From positions 15,812 through 79,811 of the forward strand of contig UQLA01000012.1 of NCBI GenBank assembly GCA_900541745.1: 64,000 nt of DNA. Direction: 5' to 3'. Position numbers and translations under genes: made by a program. A model generated the notes under the pieces. That model had not been told where the DNA came from, made no database searches, and was given only the letters and a program-made list of their open reading frames with translations. The number at the start of each line of letters is the position of its first letter. Positions within the stretch are counted from its first letter, which is position 1. Of the stretch, positions 1 through 9,076 are shown piece after piece. Source of the DNA: an uncultured Collinsella sp. GTDB taxonomy: Bacteria; Actinomycetota; Coriobacteriia; Coriobacteriales; Coriobacteriaceae.

Positions 1-1565
<1,565 letters not shown>

Positions 1566-1567
1566 TC

Positions 1568-2410
1568 ATGTCCGCTCGTAAAGCTCGCACGGAGGCGGCC
1601 GCCGTTGGTGCCGCCCCCGTTGACTCTGAGGAGAAGGACGTGAAGATTCCCGTAGAGGCCGTTGACGATACCGAGGCCAACGAGGCCCCGGCCGCCGAGG
1701 CTGCCGAGAACCAAGTAGAGGATTCCAACAAGGAGGCGACGATGACCGAGGACGAGATGGTGGAAGCCGCTATCCGCGCCGGTGAGGAAGCCGCCGACAA
1801 CGACTTTAAGCTCAAGTTCGAGCAGGCTCAGAAAGAGCTTGCCGACGTGCGCAACGAGCTCGATGCTGCGGCAGAGGCTCAGAAGGCCGCCGAGGACAAG
1901 GCAAAGGACGCCACCGAGCGCACCGCCCGTCTGCAGGCCGACTGGGAGAACTTCCGTCGCCGCACCGCCAATGAGCGTATCGCCGAGCGCGAGCGCGCGA
2001 CCGAGAAGCTTGTCACCGCGCTGTTGCCGGTGATCGACGATATCGAGCGCGCGATCGACCATGCCCGCAGCCAAGAGCTTTCCGACGACTTTAAGCAGTT
2101 CGTCGATGGCGTTGACGCGGTTCATGCCAAGCTGCTCGATGTGTTTGCGCACGAGGGCGTTGAGCCCATCGACCCCAAGGGCGAGGCGTTCGATCCGCTC
2201 GAGCACCAGGCTGTGGGCCGCGTCGAGGACGCATCGCAGTACGACGAGACCGTCAACGACGTGTACCAGAAGGGCTACCGCATGGCGGATCGCATCCTGC
2301 GTTCCGCCATGGTGACGGTGACCTACGGTGGCGAGAAGCGCCCCGCACCGGAGCCCGAAGCGGCGCCCGAGGATGCTGCGGCCGATACGGCCGAGAGCAC
2401 CGAGGAGTAA
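1568..2410 (+). CDS. grpE: Nucleotide exchange factor GrpE
   Basis: DnaK nucleotide-exchange factor. It has an acidic low-complexity N-terminus, a long coiled coil (about residues 80-150, with the conserved WENFRRRTANER stretch), then the beta-wing domain with GYRMADRILRSAMV. The start used here follows dnaK by 3 bp with a weak GAGGA upstream and gives 280 aa. An in-frame ATG at 1742 has a much stronger AGGAGG five bases upstream and would give 222 aa, closer to the usual GrpE length. Either start, or both, may be used. An acidic C-terminal tail follows the wing domain. Confidence 0.93.
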   Translation: MSARKARTEAAAVGAAPVDSEEKDVKIPVEAVDDTEANEAPAAEAAENQVEDSNKEATMTEDEMVEAAIRAGEEAADNDFKLKFEQAQKELADVRNELDAAAEAQKAAEDKAKDATERTARLQADWENFRRRTANERIAERERATEKLVTALLPVIDDIERAIDHARSQELSDDFKQFVDGVDAVHAKLLDVFAHEGVEPIDPKGEAFDPLEHQAVGRVEDASQYDETVNDVYQKGYRMADRILRSAMVTVTYGGEKRPAPEPEAAPEDAAADTAESTEE

Positions 2411-2417
2411 TTGAGAA

Positions 2418-2448
2418 GGGCCCCGGGGCAACACCCGGGGCCCTTTCT
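2418..2448 (+). terminator. Intrinsic terminator between grpE and dnaJ
   Basis: A perfect 10-bp GC stem (2418-2427 with 2434-2443) and a six-base loop, followed by TTTCT. It lies inside the presumed operon, so it probably reduces readthrough into dnaJ or marks a second promoter. Confidence 0.8.
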
Positions 2449-2518
2449 GACCTAGTGCCATATGAAAGCATGAGCCGTCGTCTGCATGGACGGCGGACGT
2501 AACAGGAGAGGAGCTACG

Positions 2519-3484
2519 ATGGCTGCAGGCAAAACCTTCTATGACATCCTGGGCGTATCCAAGAGCGCCTCCGACAAAGAGATCAAGAGCGCGTTTCGCA
2601 AGCTCGCGCAAAAATATCACCCCGATGCCGGCGGCGACGAGGCCAAGTTCAAGGAGATCAGCGAGGCCTACGAGACGCTTTCGGACGAGAAGAAGCGCAA
2701 AGAGTACGACCAGATGCTCATGTTTGGCGGCATGCCGGGCACAGGCGGCGCGTATGGCGGAGGCTACGGTGCCGGCGCAGGTGCCAGCGGCTGGGGCGAC
2801 ATCTTCGACAGCATCTTTAGCGGCAACGGCGCCTGGGGCAGCGATTGGGGCTCGGGCTTTGCCGGTGCTGCGGGCGCTGCCGGTGCCGGCGCGGGTCGCA
2901 GCCGTGCTCGCAAGGGCGGCGACCTGTCGCTGACCGTCGATGTGACGGCCGAGGACGCGTTTCGCGGCGTGACGCACAAGGTCACTTACCGCATTCCCTC
3001 GACGGGCGAGCAGCAGACCATTACGGTCTCGGTGCCCGCGGGCGCGGTCGACGGCGGCAAGCTACGCTACAAGCGTCGCGGCGAGTATGGCGTTGCCGGC
3101 GGCGAGCGCGGCGACCTGGTCGTGACCACGCATGTGGAGGAGCACCCGCTGTTTAAGCGCAAGGGTGCCGATGTGACCATGGAGGTGCCGATCTCGGTCT
3201 ACGAGGCGGCGCTCGGCTGCACGGTTGATGTGCCCACGCCCGGCGGCGCGACGGTTCGTCTGAAGGTGCCCGCTGGCACCCAGACGGGCAAGAAGTTCCG
3301 CTTTAAGGAGATGGGTGCGCCCGACGTTAAGCACCGTGGCCGCACAGGCGCGCTGCTCGTCGAAATCAAGGTACAGGTCCCCACGAACCTGTCCGATGAC
3401 GAGCGCGATGCCATGACCAAGCTGCGCGAGGCCGACACGCGCGATTATCGCGAGAAGGTCAACCGTTACAAGGCGACGTACTAG
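2519..3484 (+). CDS. dnaJ: DnaJ-family co-chaperone without zinc finger (class B J-protein)
   Basis: J-domain protein that stimulates the DnaK ATPase and delivers substrates. The J-domain covers residues 1-70 with HPD at 34-36. A Gly/Ala/Phe-rich linker follows (about 75-140), then the two beta-barrel substrate domains (GGDLSLTVDVTAEDAF and later HPLFKRKGADV). No CxxCxGxG zinc repeats occur, so it is CbpA/DnaJ2-like rather than canonical DnaJ. I chose ATG 2519 because GGAGAGGAG lies just upstream; an in-frame ATG at 2486 lacks a site. The length is 321 aa. It sits between grpE and hspR. Confidence 0.92.
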   Translation: MAAGKTFYDILGVSKSASDKEIKSAFRKLAQKYHPDAGGDEAKFKEISEAYETLSDEKKRKEYDQMLMFGGMPGTGGAYGGGYGAGAGASGWGDIFDSIFSGNGAWGSDWGSGFAGAAGAAGAGAGRSRARKGGDLSLTVDVTAEDAFRGVTHKVTYRIPSTGEQQTITVSVPAGAVDGGKLRYKRRGEYGVAGGERGDLVVTTHVEEHPLFKRKGADVTMEVPISVYEAALGCTVDVPTPGGATVRLKVPAGTQTGKKFRFKEMGAPDVKHRGRTGALLVEIKVQVPTNLSDDERDAMTKLREADTRDYREKVNRYKATY

Positions 3485-3556
3485 GGCGGTCGTGGCGCAC
3501 GCCCGCGCCCGCGGGCTTATGATGGACGATAACGAGACGGAAAGGGGTCAGGTAGC

Positions 3557-3973
3557 ATGGCCGAGGACAATAGGAACAAACCGCTGTACATGATCAGCGT
3601 GGCGGCCGAGCTGACCGGCATGCATCCGCAGACTCTGCGCGTCTACGAGTCCAAGGGACTGGTGAACCCCCAGCGCTCGGGCGGTAACACGCGTCTGTAT
3701 TCGCGTGCCGATATCGAGCGCCTGGAGCTCATCAACCAGCTGACCGACGAGGGCATCAACCTTGCCGGCGTGGTGCGCATCCTCGATATGAAGGAGCGTG
3801 CCGAGGAGCGCGAGCGCGAGAACGAAAAGCTCCGCGCCCGCGTGCGCCAGCTCGAGGACGAGCTGCACGAGTACAAGATGCAGAAGAAGATCACCGCTCT
3901 GGCCCCGCGCGACGGCTCGGTTAACCCCGAGCAAGTCATGCGCAAACTTTTGGGCGCCGGCGGGGATTTGTAG
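3557..3973 (+). CDS. hspR: Heat-shock repressor HspR (MerR family)
   Basis: MerR-type DNA-binding repressor of 138 aa. The N-terminal winged helix is typical (HPQTLRVYESKGLV and GGNTRLYS), followed by a coiled coil (residues 70-112) and a short basic tail. In actinobacteria HspR represses the dnaK operon and clpB with DnaK as co-repressor, and its place as the last gene of this operon fits that feedback loop. AAAGGGG lies upstream of the ATG. The dnaK promoter is outside the window, so its operator cannot be checked here. Confidence 0.93.
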   Translation: MAEDNRNKPLYMISVAAELTGMHPQTLRVYESKGLVNPQRSGGNTRLYSRADIERLELINQLTDEGINLAGVVRILDMKERAEERERENEKLRARVRQLEDELHEYKMQKKITALAPRDGSVNPEQVMRKLLGAGGDL

Positions 3974-4000
3974 TTACGCGGTTTTACCAAACCGCGTAAC
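3973..4000 (+). terminator. Hairpin at the end of hspR
   Basis: A perfect 12-bp stem (3973-3984 with 3989-4000, loop TACC) starts on the last base of the hspR stop codon. No U-tract follows, so it may protect the mRNA 3' end rather than terminate by itself. Confidence 0.5.
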
Positions 4001-4042
4001 GGGCCGACGCTGCGCGCCGCCCAGAGCGACAATTTGTCATTC

Positions 4043-4083
4043 AAAAGGCAAGGCATGACCAGAAGGTCTATGCCTTGCCTTTT
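4043..4083. terminator. Probable bidirectional terminator after the dnaK operon
   Basis: A long stem with A-rich 5' and T-rich 3' flanks (AAAAGGCAAGGCAT pairing with ATGCCTTGCCTTTT, one bulged base). The rest of 3974-4366 holds a dispersed repeat and a small inverted repeat, ACTTTA-N6-TAAAGT (4249-4266), but no gene. Confidence 0.75.
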
Positions 4084-4164
4084 CCATGCCAACTTGTTCG
4101 CTCTGGACGCCGCTCGCTGTCCGTCCTCTGCCTGCGGCGTTGCCTTGCTCCGGATACGGTAGGG

Positions 4165-4196
4165 TAGTCATTGGGGACGTTCTTAAATGACTAGTC
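4165..4196 (+). repeat. Dispersed intergenic repeat (GGGGACGTTCTTAAA family)
   Basis: A 32-bp near-palindromic unit with TAGTCATT at the left, GGGGACGTTCTTAAA in the middle and TGACTAGTC at the right. Three more copies lie at 20755-20835. Confidence 0.7.
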
Positions 4197-4366
4197 GAAA
4201 GGGACACTCTTGCACTAAATCTGCCAGCCCTCGCCCGGCTCGTCCTTTACTTTACCGAGATAAAGTGAACGTGTAGATTCGCAACCCACTCGCAACCGTT
4301 CTATGGCACGATATTGAACGAATGTATGCTATGCGCCCGAGCCTTTCGGGCAGAGTGGGAGACAGT

Positions 4367-6667
4367 ATGGTTAAGCTGTACGAGGACGGCATCTACCTGC
4401 GCGGCGGCAGCGAGATTGTGCCTGCGGCCGAGGCTGCCGAGCACGGTATTACGCAGACACCCGAGGATGCCAAGCGTGGCACCATCGCGTATTCGATCCT
4501 CCAGGCACACAATACGTCCGGAGATCCCGAGGCGCTCAAGATTCGCTTCGATGCCATGGCGAGCCACGACATCACCTTTGTTGGCATCATCCAGACGGCG
4601 CGCGCCTCGGGCATGGAGCAGTTCCCGCTGCCCTACGTGCTCACCAACTGCCACAACTCGCTGTGTGCTGTGGGCGGTACCATCAACGAGGACGACCACG
4701 TCTTCGGTCTCTCGGCTGCCAAAAAGTACGGCGGCATCTTCGTTCCGCCGCACATCGCCGTCATCCACTCCTTTATGCGTGAGAACTTTGCCGGCTGCGG
4801 CAAGATGATCTTGGGCTCCGACTCGCACACCCGCTACGGCGCCCTGGGCACCATGGCCGTGGGCGAGGGCGGCGGGGAGCTGGCCAAGCAGCTGCTGCGT
4901 GACACCTACGATGTCGCCTATCCCGGCGTTGTCGCCATCTACCTCACGGGCGCCCCGCGCCCCGGCGTCGGCCCGCACGACGTGGCGCTCGCCATCATCC
5001 GTGCCGTCTTTGCCAAGGGCTACGTTAAGAACAAGGTCATGGAGTTTGTGGGCCCCGGCGTCGCGAGCATGACGACTGACTACCGCAACGGCGTCGACGT
5101 CATGACTACCGAGACCACCTGCCTGTCGAGCATCTGGGCCACCGACGAGGACACGCACGCGTTTTTGGCCATGCACGGCCGCGGCGACGACTACCGCGAG
5201 CTCAAGCCCGCCGATGTCGCCTACTACGACGGCTGTGTCGAGGTCGATCTGTCGAGCATCAAGCCCATGATCGCCCTGCCGTTCCATCCTTCCAACGGCT
5301 TTGAGATCGATGAGCTCAACGAGAACCTCGAGGACATCCTGCATGAGGTCGAGCTCGAGGCCGCCAAGATTGGCGAGGGCAAGACGCACTTTAGCCTGCT
5401 CGACAAGATCGTCGACGGTAAGCTGCACGTGCAGCAGGGCGTCATCGCCGGCTGCTCGGGCGGCAATTACGATTCCGTGGTCCAGGCTGCTCGCGTGCTC
5501 AAGGGTGCCAACACCGGCTGCGGCGAGTTTTCGCTGTCGGTCTATCCCACAAGCCAGCCCGTGGCGCTCGAACTTACGCGCCGTGGCTACATCTACGACC
5601 TTATGGAGGCCGGTGCGATCGTGCGCACGGCGTTCTGCGGCCCGTGCTTTGGCGCCGGCGACACGCCCGCCAACAACGGCCTTTCGATCCGCCACACCAC
5701 GCGCAACTTCCCCAACCGCGAGGGTTCCAAGCCGGGAAATGGCCAGCTGAGTGCCGTGGCCCTGATGGACGCCCGCTCCATTGCGGCGACGGCTGCCAAC
5801 GGCGGCGTCCTGACGCCGGCGACCGACCTGCCCGAGGAGACTTGGGATGAGGCCTGCGAGTACACCTTTGACGACGCGCCGTACAAAAAGCGTGTGTACT
5901 GGGGCTTTGGCAAGGCGGAGCCTGCCGACGAACTGGTCGAGGGCCCCAACATCAAGCCGTGGCCCGCGATGGAGCCTCTCGGCGACGATATCCTGCTCAA
6001 GGTGTGCTCCAAGATCATGGACCCGGTCACTACGACCGACGAGCTCATTCCCTCGGGCGAGACGAGCTCCTTCCGCTCCAACCCGCTGGGTCTGGCCGAG
6101 TTTACGCTCAGCCGTCGCGACCCTGCCTACGTGGGCCGCTCCAAGGAGGTCGACGCGGTGGAAAAGCGTCGCGTGGCCGGCGAGGCCGCGGGCGACCTGG
6201 CGGCGCTCGATGCCGAACTTGCCGGCGTGTTTGAGGCGCTGGCCGGCGCGGGTGTCGCGGTCGATGCCAAGGCGACCGAGTACGGCTCTATGCTCTATGC
6301 CAAGAAGCCCGGTGACGGTTCTGCCCGCGAGCAGGCCGCGAGCTGTCAGCGCGTGATTGGCGGCTTGGCCAACATCGTCCACGAGTACGCCACCAAGCGC
6401 TATCGCTCCAACGTGATGAACTGGGGCATGGTGCCCTTCCAGATGGAGGCGGAGCCCAACTTTGAGGTGGGCGACTACGTCTTTGTGCCGGGTATCCGTG
6501 CCGCGCTCGACGGCGACCTGAAGGACATCGCCGCCTACGTGGTGCGCGCCGACGGCACGGTCGAGCAGATTGAGCTCTACATTGCCGATATGACGGCAGA
6601 GGAGCGTGCCATCGTCAAGGCTGGCTGCCTGATCAACTACAACAAGTTCAAGGCCGCTGCCGAGTAA
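4367..6667 (+). CDS. Aconitase-family hydratase (YbhJ-like)
   Basis: Probable [4Fe-4S] hydro-lyase of 766 aa, close to the size of bacterial aconitase-like hydratases such as YbhJ. Visible features: an N-terminal SDSHTRYGALG block, a TETTCLSSIW segment with a candidate cluster cysteine, GCSGGNY where aconitase has a CTN motif, CGPCFGAGD with two more cluster cysteines, TTRNFPNREG, and a C-terminal swivel domain (NWGMVPFQ). I chose ATG 4367 after GTGGGAG; an in-frame ATG at 4322 adds an unlikely leader. No citrate-cycle genes are nearby, so the substrate is uncertain and could be something other than citrate. Confidence 0.85.
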   Translation: MVKLYEDGIYLRGGSEIVPAAEAAEHGITQTPEDAKRGTIAYSILQAHNTSGDPEALKIRFDAMASHDITFVGIIQTARASGMEQFPLPYVLTNCHNSLCAVGGTINEDDHVFGLSAAKKYGGIFVPPHIAVIHSFMRENFAGCGKMILGSDSHTRYGALGTMAVGEGGGELAKQLLRDTYDVAYPGVVAIYLTGAPRPGVGPHDVALAIIRAVFAKGYVKNKVMEFVGPGVASMTTDYRNGVDVMTTETTCLSSIWATDEDTHAFLAMHGRGDDYRELKPADVAYYDGCVEVDLSSIKPMIALPFHPSNGFEIDELNENLEDILHEVELEAAKIGEGKTHFSLLDKIVDGKLHVQQGVIAGCSGGNYDSVVQAARVLKGANTGCGEFSLSVYPTSQPVALELTRRGYIYDLMEAGAIVRTAFCGPCFGAGDTPANNGLSIRHTTRNFPNREGSKPGNGQLSAVALMDARSIAATAANGGVLTPATDLPEETWDEACEYTFDDAPYKKRVYWGFGKAEPADELVEGPNIKPWPAMEPLGDDILLKVCSKIMDPVTTTDELIPSGETSSFRSNPLGLAEFTLSRRDPAYVGRSKEVDAVEKRRVAGEAAGDLAALDAELAGVFEALAGAGVAVDAKATEYGSMLYAKKPGDGSAREQAASCQRVIGGLANIVHEYATKRYRSNVMNWGMVPFQMEAEPNFEVGDYVFVPGIRAALDGDLKDIAAYVVRADGTVEQIELYIADMTAEERAIVKAGCLINYNKFKAAAE

Positions 6668-6678
6668 CTCTGCTGTAC

Positions 6679-6750
6679 GCCCCGGCCACACCTTTCCCTC
6701 GTGCTCACGCGCTTCGCGAGGGTCGCCCGAGGGAAAGGTGTGGCCGGGGC
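6679..6750 (+). terminator. Large stem-loop after the hydratase gene
   Basis: Perfect 23-bp arms (6679-6701 and 6728-6750) around a 26-base loop, 11 bp after the stop codon. There is no clear U-tract. It is probably a 3'-end stabiliser or terminator. Confidence 0.6.
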
Positions 6751-6844
6751 TATCGCGACGTTCTCGTTGGGTCTTGAGAAACGCTAATAAATAGACTTGC
6801 TTGATGTCGCCTCTGTTAATGGGGCGGCTTCTTTTTGTCGAAAA

Positions 6845-7080
6845 CCGCCACAAAGGGGACAGGCGCCTTTGTGGTGGTCCGCGGTTTGTCTCGTTCTGTA
6901 ACAGGTAGACCCTTATTTGCCGAGCGGTTGTTACAGATCTAGATAAACGGGCACCGCTGAACAATTCATCTCGATCCGTAACATCTGGACCCAAAAACGG
7001 CCGCTAGATGTTACAGATTGAGATGGTGAACGCCGGGGCCGAAGATCACCACAAAGGCTCCTGTCTCCTTTATGGTGGTG
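6845..7080. repeat. Cluster of palindromic intergenic repeats (two families)
   Basis: Two copies of a CCACAAAGG...CCTTTGTGG palindrome (6845-6877 and 7047-7080) bracket two copies of a second palindrome whose arms contain TCTGTAACA...TGTTACAGA (6888-6943 and 6968-7024). No gene is visible in 6751-7134. The same two families recur at 7914-7948 and 8718-8899. Confidence 0.8.
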
Positions 7081-7134
7081 GGGGGGCGAGCTCGATGTTG
7101 CCGTGCTCGTTGAACGACATTCTAATGAGCGTCT

Positions 7135-7803
7135 CTACAGAATTTCATCTGGGCTGGCGGGTTTGGTTGTTTTGGGGATGCCGAGTTTGGATGACGCGAA
7201 ATCGTCAACATTGTCCTTAATTCCGTCTTTGGTGTAGACAGTGACCATATAGGTGCTGTGTCCGAATTCGCCCTTGTCGCGTGTTGCCCAGGCATCCCAG
7301 TAGGCGGCCCCGTTTCGCCCTTTGATTTTTCCGACACGGCGGAGTTCTGTTCGCTTTAATTTCCGGTTGCTATAGATGGTTCGACCGGCTTCCGCGGTGA
7401 GCCCGCACTGTCCAAGCAGCTTGTCGAGGACTTGGTTCATGTGGCGCTCATCGGTGTTTGGTGCGTAGTCGTAGGCGAGGGTGATGGAGTCGAGTGGCTG
7501 GTCGTCGATCAGATAGTTTAGCGCCTGAGGTTCAAGGCAGAAATAGGGGGAGCATCCGTCGACCTTGCCGAGCAACGGTAACTTGGACTGCCAACTTCCG
7601 GTGGGAATTGCATATTCGTAGAACACGCCACGGCAGACAAAGGAGAGCGAGGTGGCACGCGAGCCGGCGTCGATCATCCCGCAAAGATCGAAGGGCGAGG
7701 CGATACCAAAAGAAAAGGGCGTGATGACGATAAGGAAGAGCATCACGATGGGTATGGCGAGAATGGCGATGACGTTGCGACCGGTGGAATGAGGCGGCTT
7801 CAT
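7135..7803 (-). CDS. Unrecognised membrane-anchored protein
   Basis: I do not recognise this 222-aa protein. Residues 11-33 form one hydrophobic segment (IAILAIPIVMLFLIVITPFS), so it is probably a signal anchor with an extracytoplasmic domain. That domain has about five cysteines that could form disulfides. I chose the ATG at 7803 because GAGGAG lies upstream; an earlier in-frame ATG lacks a site. The gene stands alone between palindromic repeats and is divergent from the next secreted-type gene at 8005, which has the same layout but no clear sequence similarity. Confidence 0.7.
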   Translation of the reverse strand: MKPPHSTGRNVIAILAIPIVMLFLIVITPFSFGIASPFDLCGMIDAGSRATSLSFVCRGVFYEYAIPTGSWQSKLPLLGKVDGCSPYFCLEPQALNYLIDDQPLDSITLAYDYAPNTDERHMNQVLDKLLGQCGLTAEAGRTIYSNRKLKRTELRRVGKIKGRNGAAYWDAWATRDKGEFGHSTYMVTVYTKDGIKDNVDDFASSKLGIPKTTKPASPDEIL

Positions 7804-7913
7804 ATGCGCTCCTCGAGACAAAGATCTGTTGAGGATAGGCAGAAATGGATATGTTCAGAGAACAATTCAAGTTTAATCTCATGGCGCGAGATGGTCGACC
7901 GTTAGCGTCGAAA

Positions 7914-7948
7914 ACCACCACAAAGGTGCCTGTCCCCTTTGTGGTGGT
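7914..7948. repeat. CCACAAAGG palindrome copy
   Basis: 13-bp arms ACCACCACAAAGG (7914-7926) and the reverse complement at 7936-7948, with a 9-base loop. Same family as 6845-6877. It lies between the divergent genes at 7135 and 8005. Confidence 0.8.
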
Positions 7949-8004
7949 GAGGAGCGCGCGGCTTCTTTTGGTAATAGTGTTAGCTGGAGGTATCATTAGG
8001 GCAC

Positions 8005-8709
8005 ATGGCGAAGGCTTGCATTGTGAGGTGCTTTACTGTGAGAAGTCCTGCCCGTATTGGATTGATTGTTTTGGCGCTTGCGATCACCGTGGTTGGCATG
8101 GGTGCTGTCAGCATGGCGTTTCTACCTGCTGCGGTGACGGAGCCGGTGGTCAAGCCTGTGGCTCAATCTGTCGAACTTCTGACCGGCGACGACAAGCCCG
8201 AGACCATTACCGTTGATTTTGATGAGCAGCCGGCTGTGCTGGGTATTAGCAATTATCCGAGTATTCAGCTTGGGGCCATGCGCTATACCACGGATACAAG
8301 CCTGATCGATAGGGCGTCCGAGCTACTCAAGGGCAAAACATTTAAGCGTTGGTACGGATATGCGTCCTATCGGGCAAAAGCGAACGACATGGTTGGCGGA
8401 TGTCACTCTTCCATCGAGCTGGACACTGCAAACGGCGCAAAGTTATGTGATGTCTCGTACGATCCGGGTTACGAGGGCAATGAGGGTCCGGGTATTTACA
8501 TCATGGCCGGCGATGCAGCCTATGTCATGGAGGGCGACCAGGCCGAGCTCAACGATTTTATGGGTCAGTGTATCCAAGATGCCTATAAACAGACCTGCTT
8601 GCCTGACCCGCAGACTGCACGCGATAGTGGGTCTGCCCGTACATGGCTGTTCGAGGATGAGATGCCCTGGAGCGGCGAATCGGGAAGCACGGGTTCGGCA
8701 AGTAAATAG
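8005..8709 (+). CDS. Unrecognised membrane-anchored protein
   Basis: No family recognised (234 aa). A basic N-terminus (VRSPAR) leads into one hydrophobic segment, IGLIVLALAITVVGMGAVSM (residues 18-37), followed by a probable extracytoplasmic domain of about 190 residues and a Ser/Gly-rich end. The ATG at 8005 has only AGGG close by; GTG 8038 is an alternative start that would still keep the membrane segment. Palindromic repeats flank the gene on both sides. Confidence 0.68.
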   Translation: MAKACIVRCFTVRSPARIGLIVLALAITVVGMGAVSMAFLPAAVTEPVVKPVAQSVELLTGDDKPETITVDFDEQPAVLGISNYPSIQLGAMRYTTDTSLIDRASELLKGKTFKRWYGYASYRAKANDMVGGCHSSIELDTANGAKLCDVSYDPGYEGNEGPGIYIMAGDAAYVMEGDQAELNDFMGQCIQDAYKQTCLPDPQTARDSGSARTWLFEDEMPWSGESGSTGSASK

Positions 8710-8717
8710 AGACTGCA

Positions 8718-8899
8718 ACCACCACAAAGGTACCCGTCCCCTTTGTAGTAGTTCTCGGTTTGTCTCGATCTGTAACATCTTGGCCGCTAAAAGTGGGCCT
8801 GGTGTTACAGATTTAGATTTTCGATTCGGGTGTCTTCTGTTTGTCTCGATCTGTAACATCTAGGATCAAAAATGGCTGCTAGATGTTACAGATCGAGAC
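8718..8899. repeat. Second cluster of palindromic repeats
   Basis: One CCACAAAGG palindrome (8718-8752) is followed by two TCTGTAACA palindromes (8763-8817 and 8843-8899). The last has perfect 21-bp arms (8843-8863 and 8879-8899). There is no gene in 8710-9076. Confidence 0.8.
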
Positions 8900-8964
8900 G
8901 GTAGTGCGCCTGGGCAGCGGCGGGCTGACATCTCAGTACCCTATCTCTTAATCACTCAGAAAAT

Positions 8965-9000
8965 CTTATATATAGAGACTTAGATTTGTGTATAAGATCG
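8965..9000 (+). promoter_or_regulatory. Inverted repeat upstream of clpB (possible operator)
   Basis: Arms ATCTTATA (8965-8972) and TATAAGAT (8993-9000) with a 20-bp AT-rich spacer, 77 bp before the clpB start. It lies in an otherwise GC-rich region and includes a TATAAG -10-like hexamer. It does not match the HAIR consensus known for HspR (CTTGAGT-N7-ACTCAAG). Confidence 0.4.
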
Positions 9001-9076
9001 CGCAAAGCTGGCAACAATACTTCTCGAACAACGTGAAGCCGCCCCGTAGGGCGGCCGCCCCAAGAGAGGTGATTCC

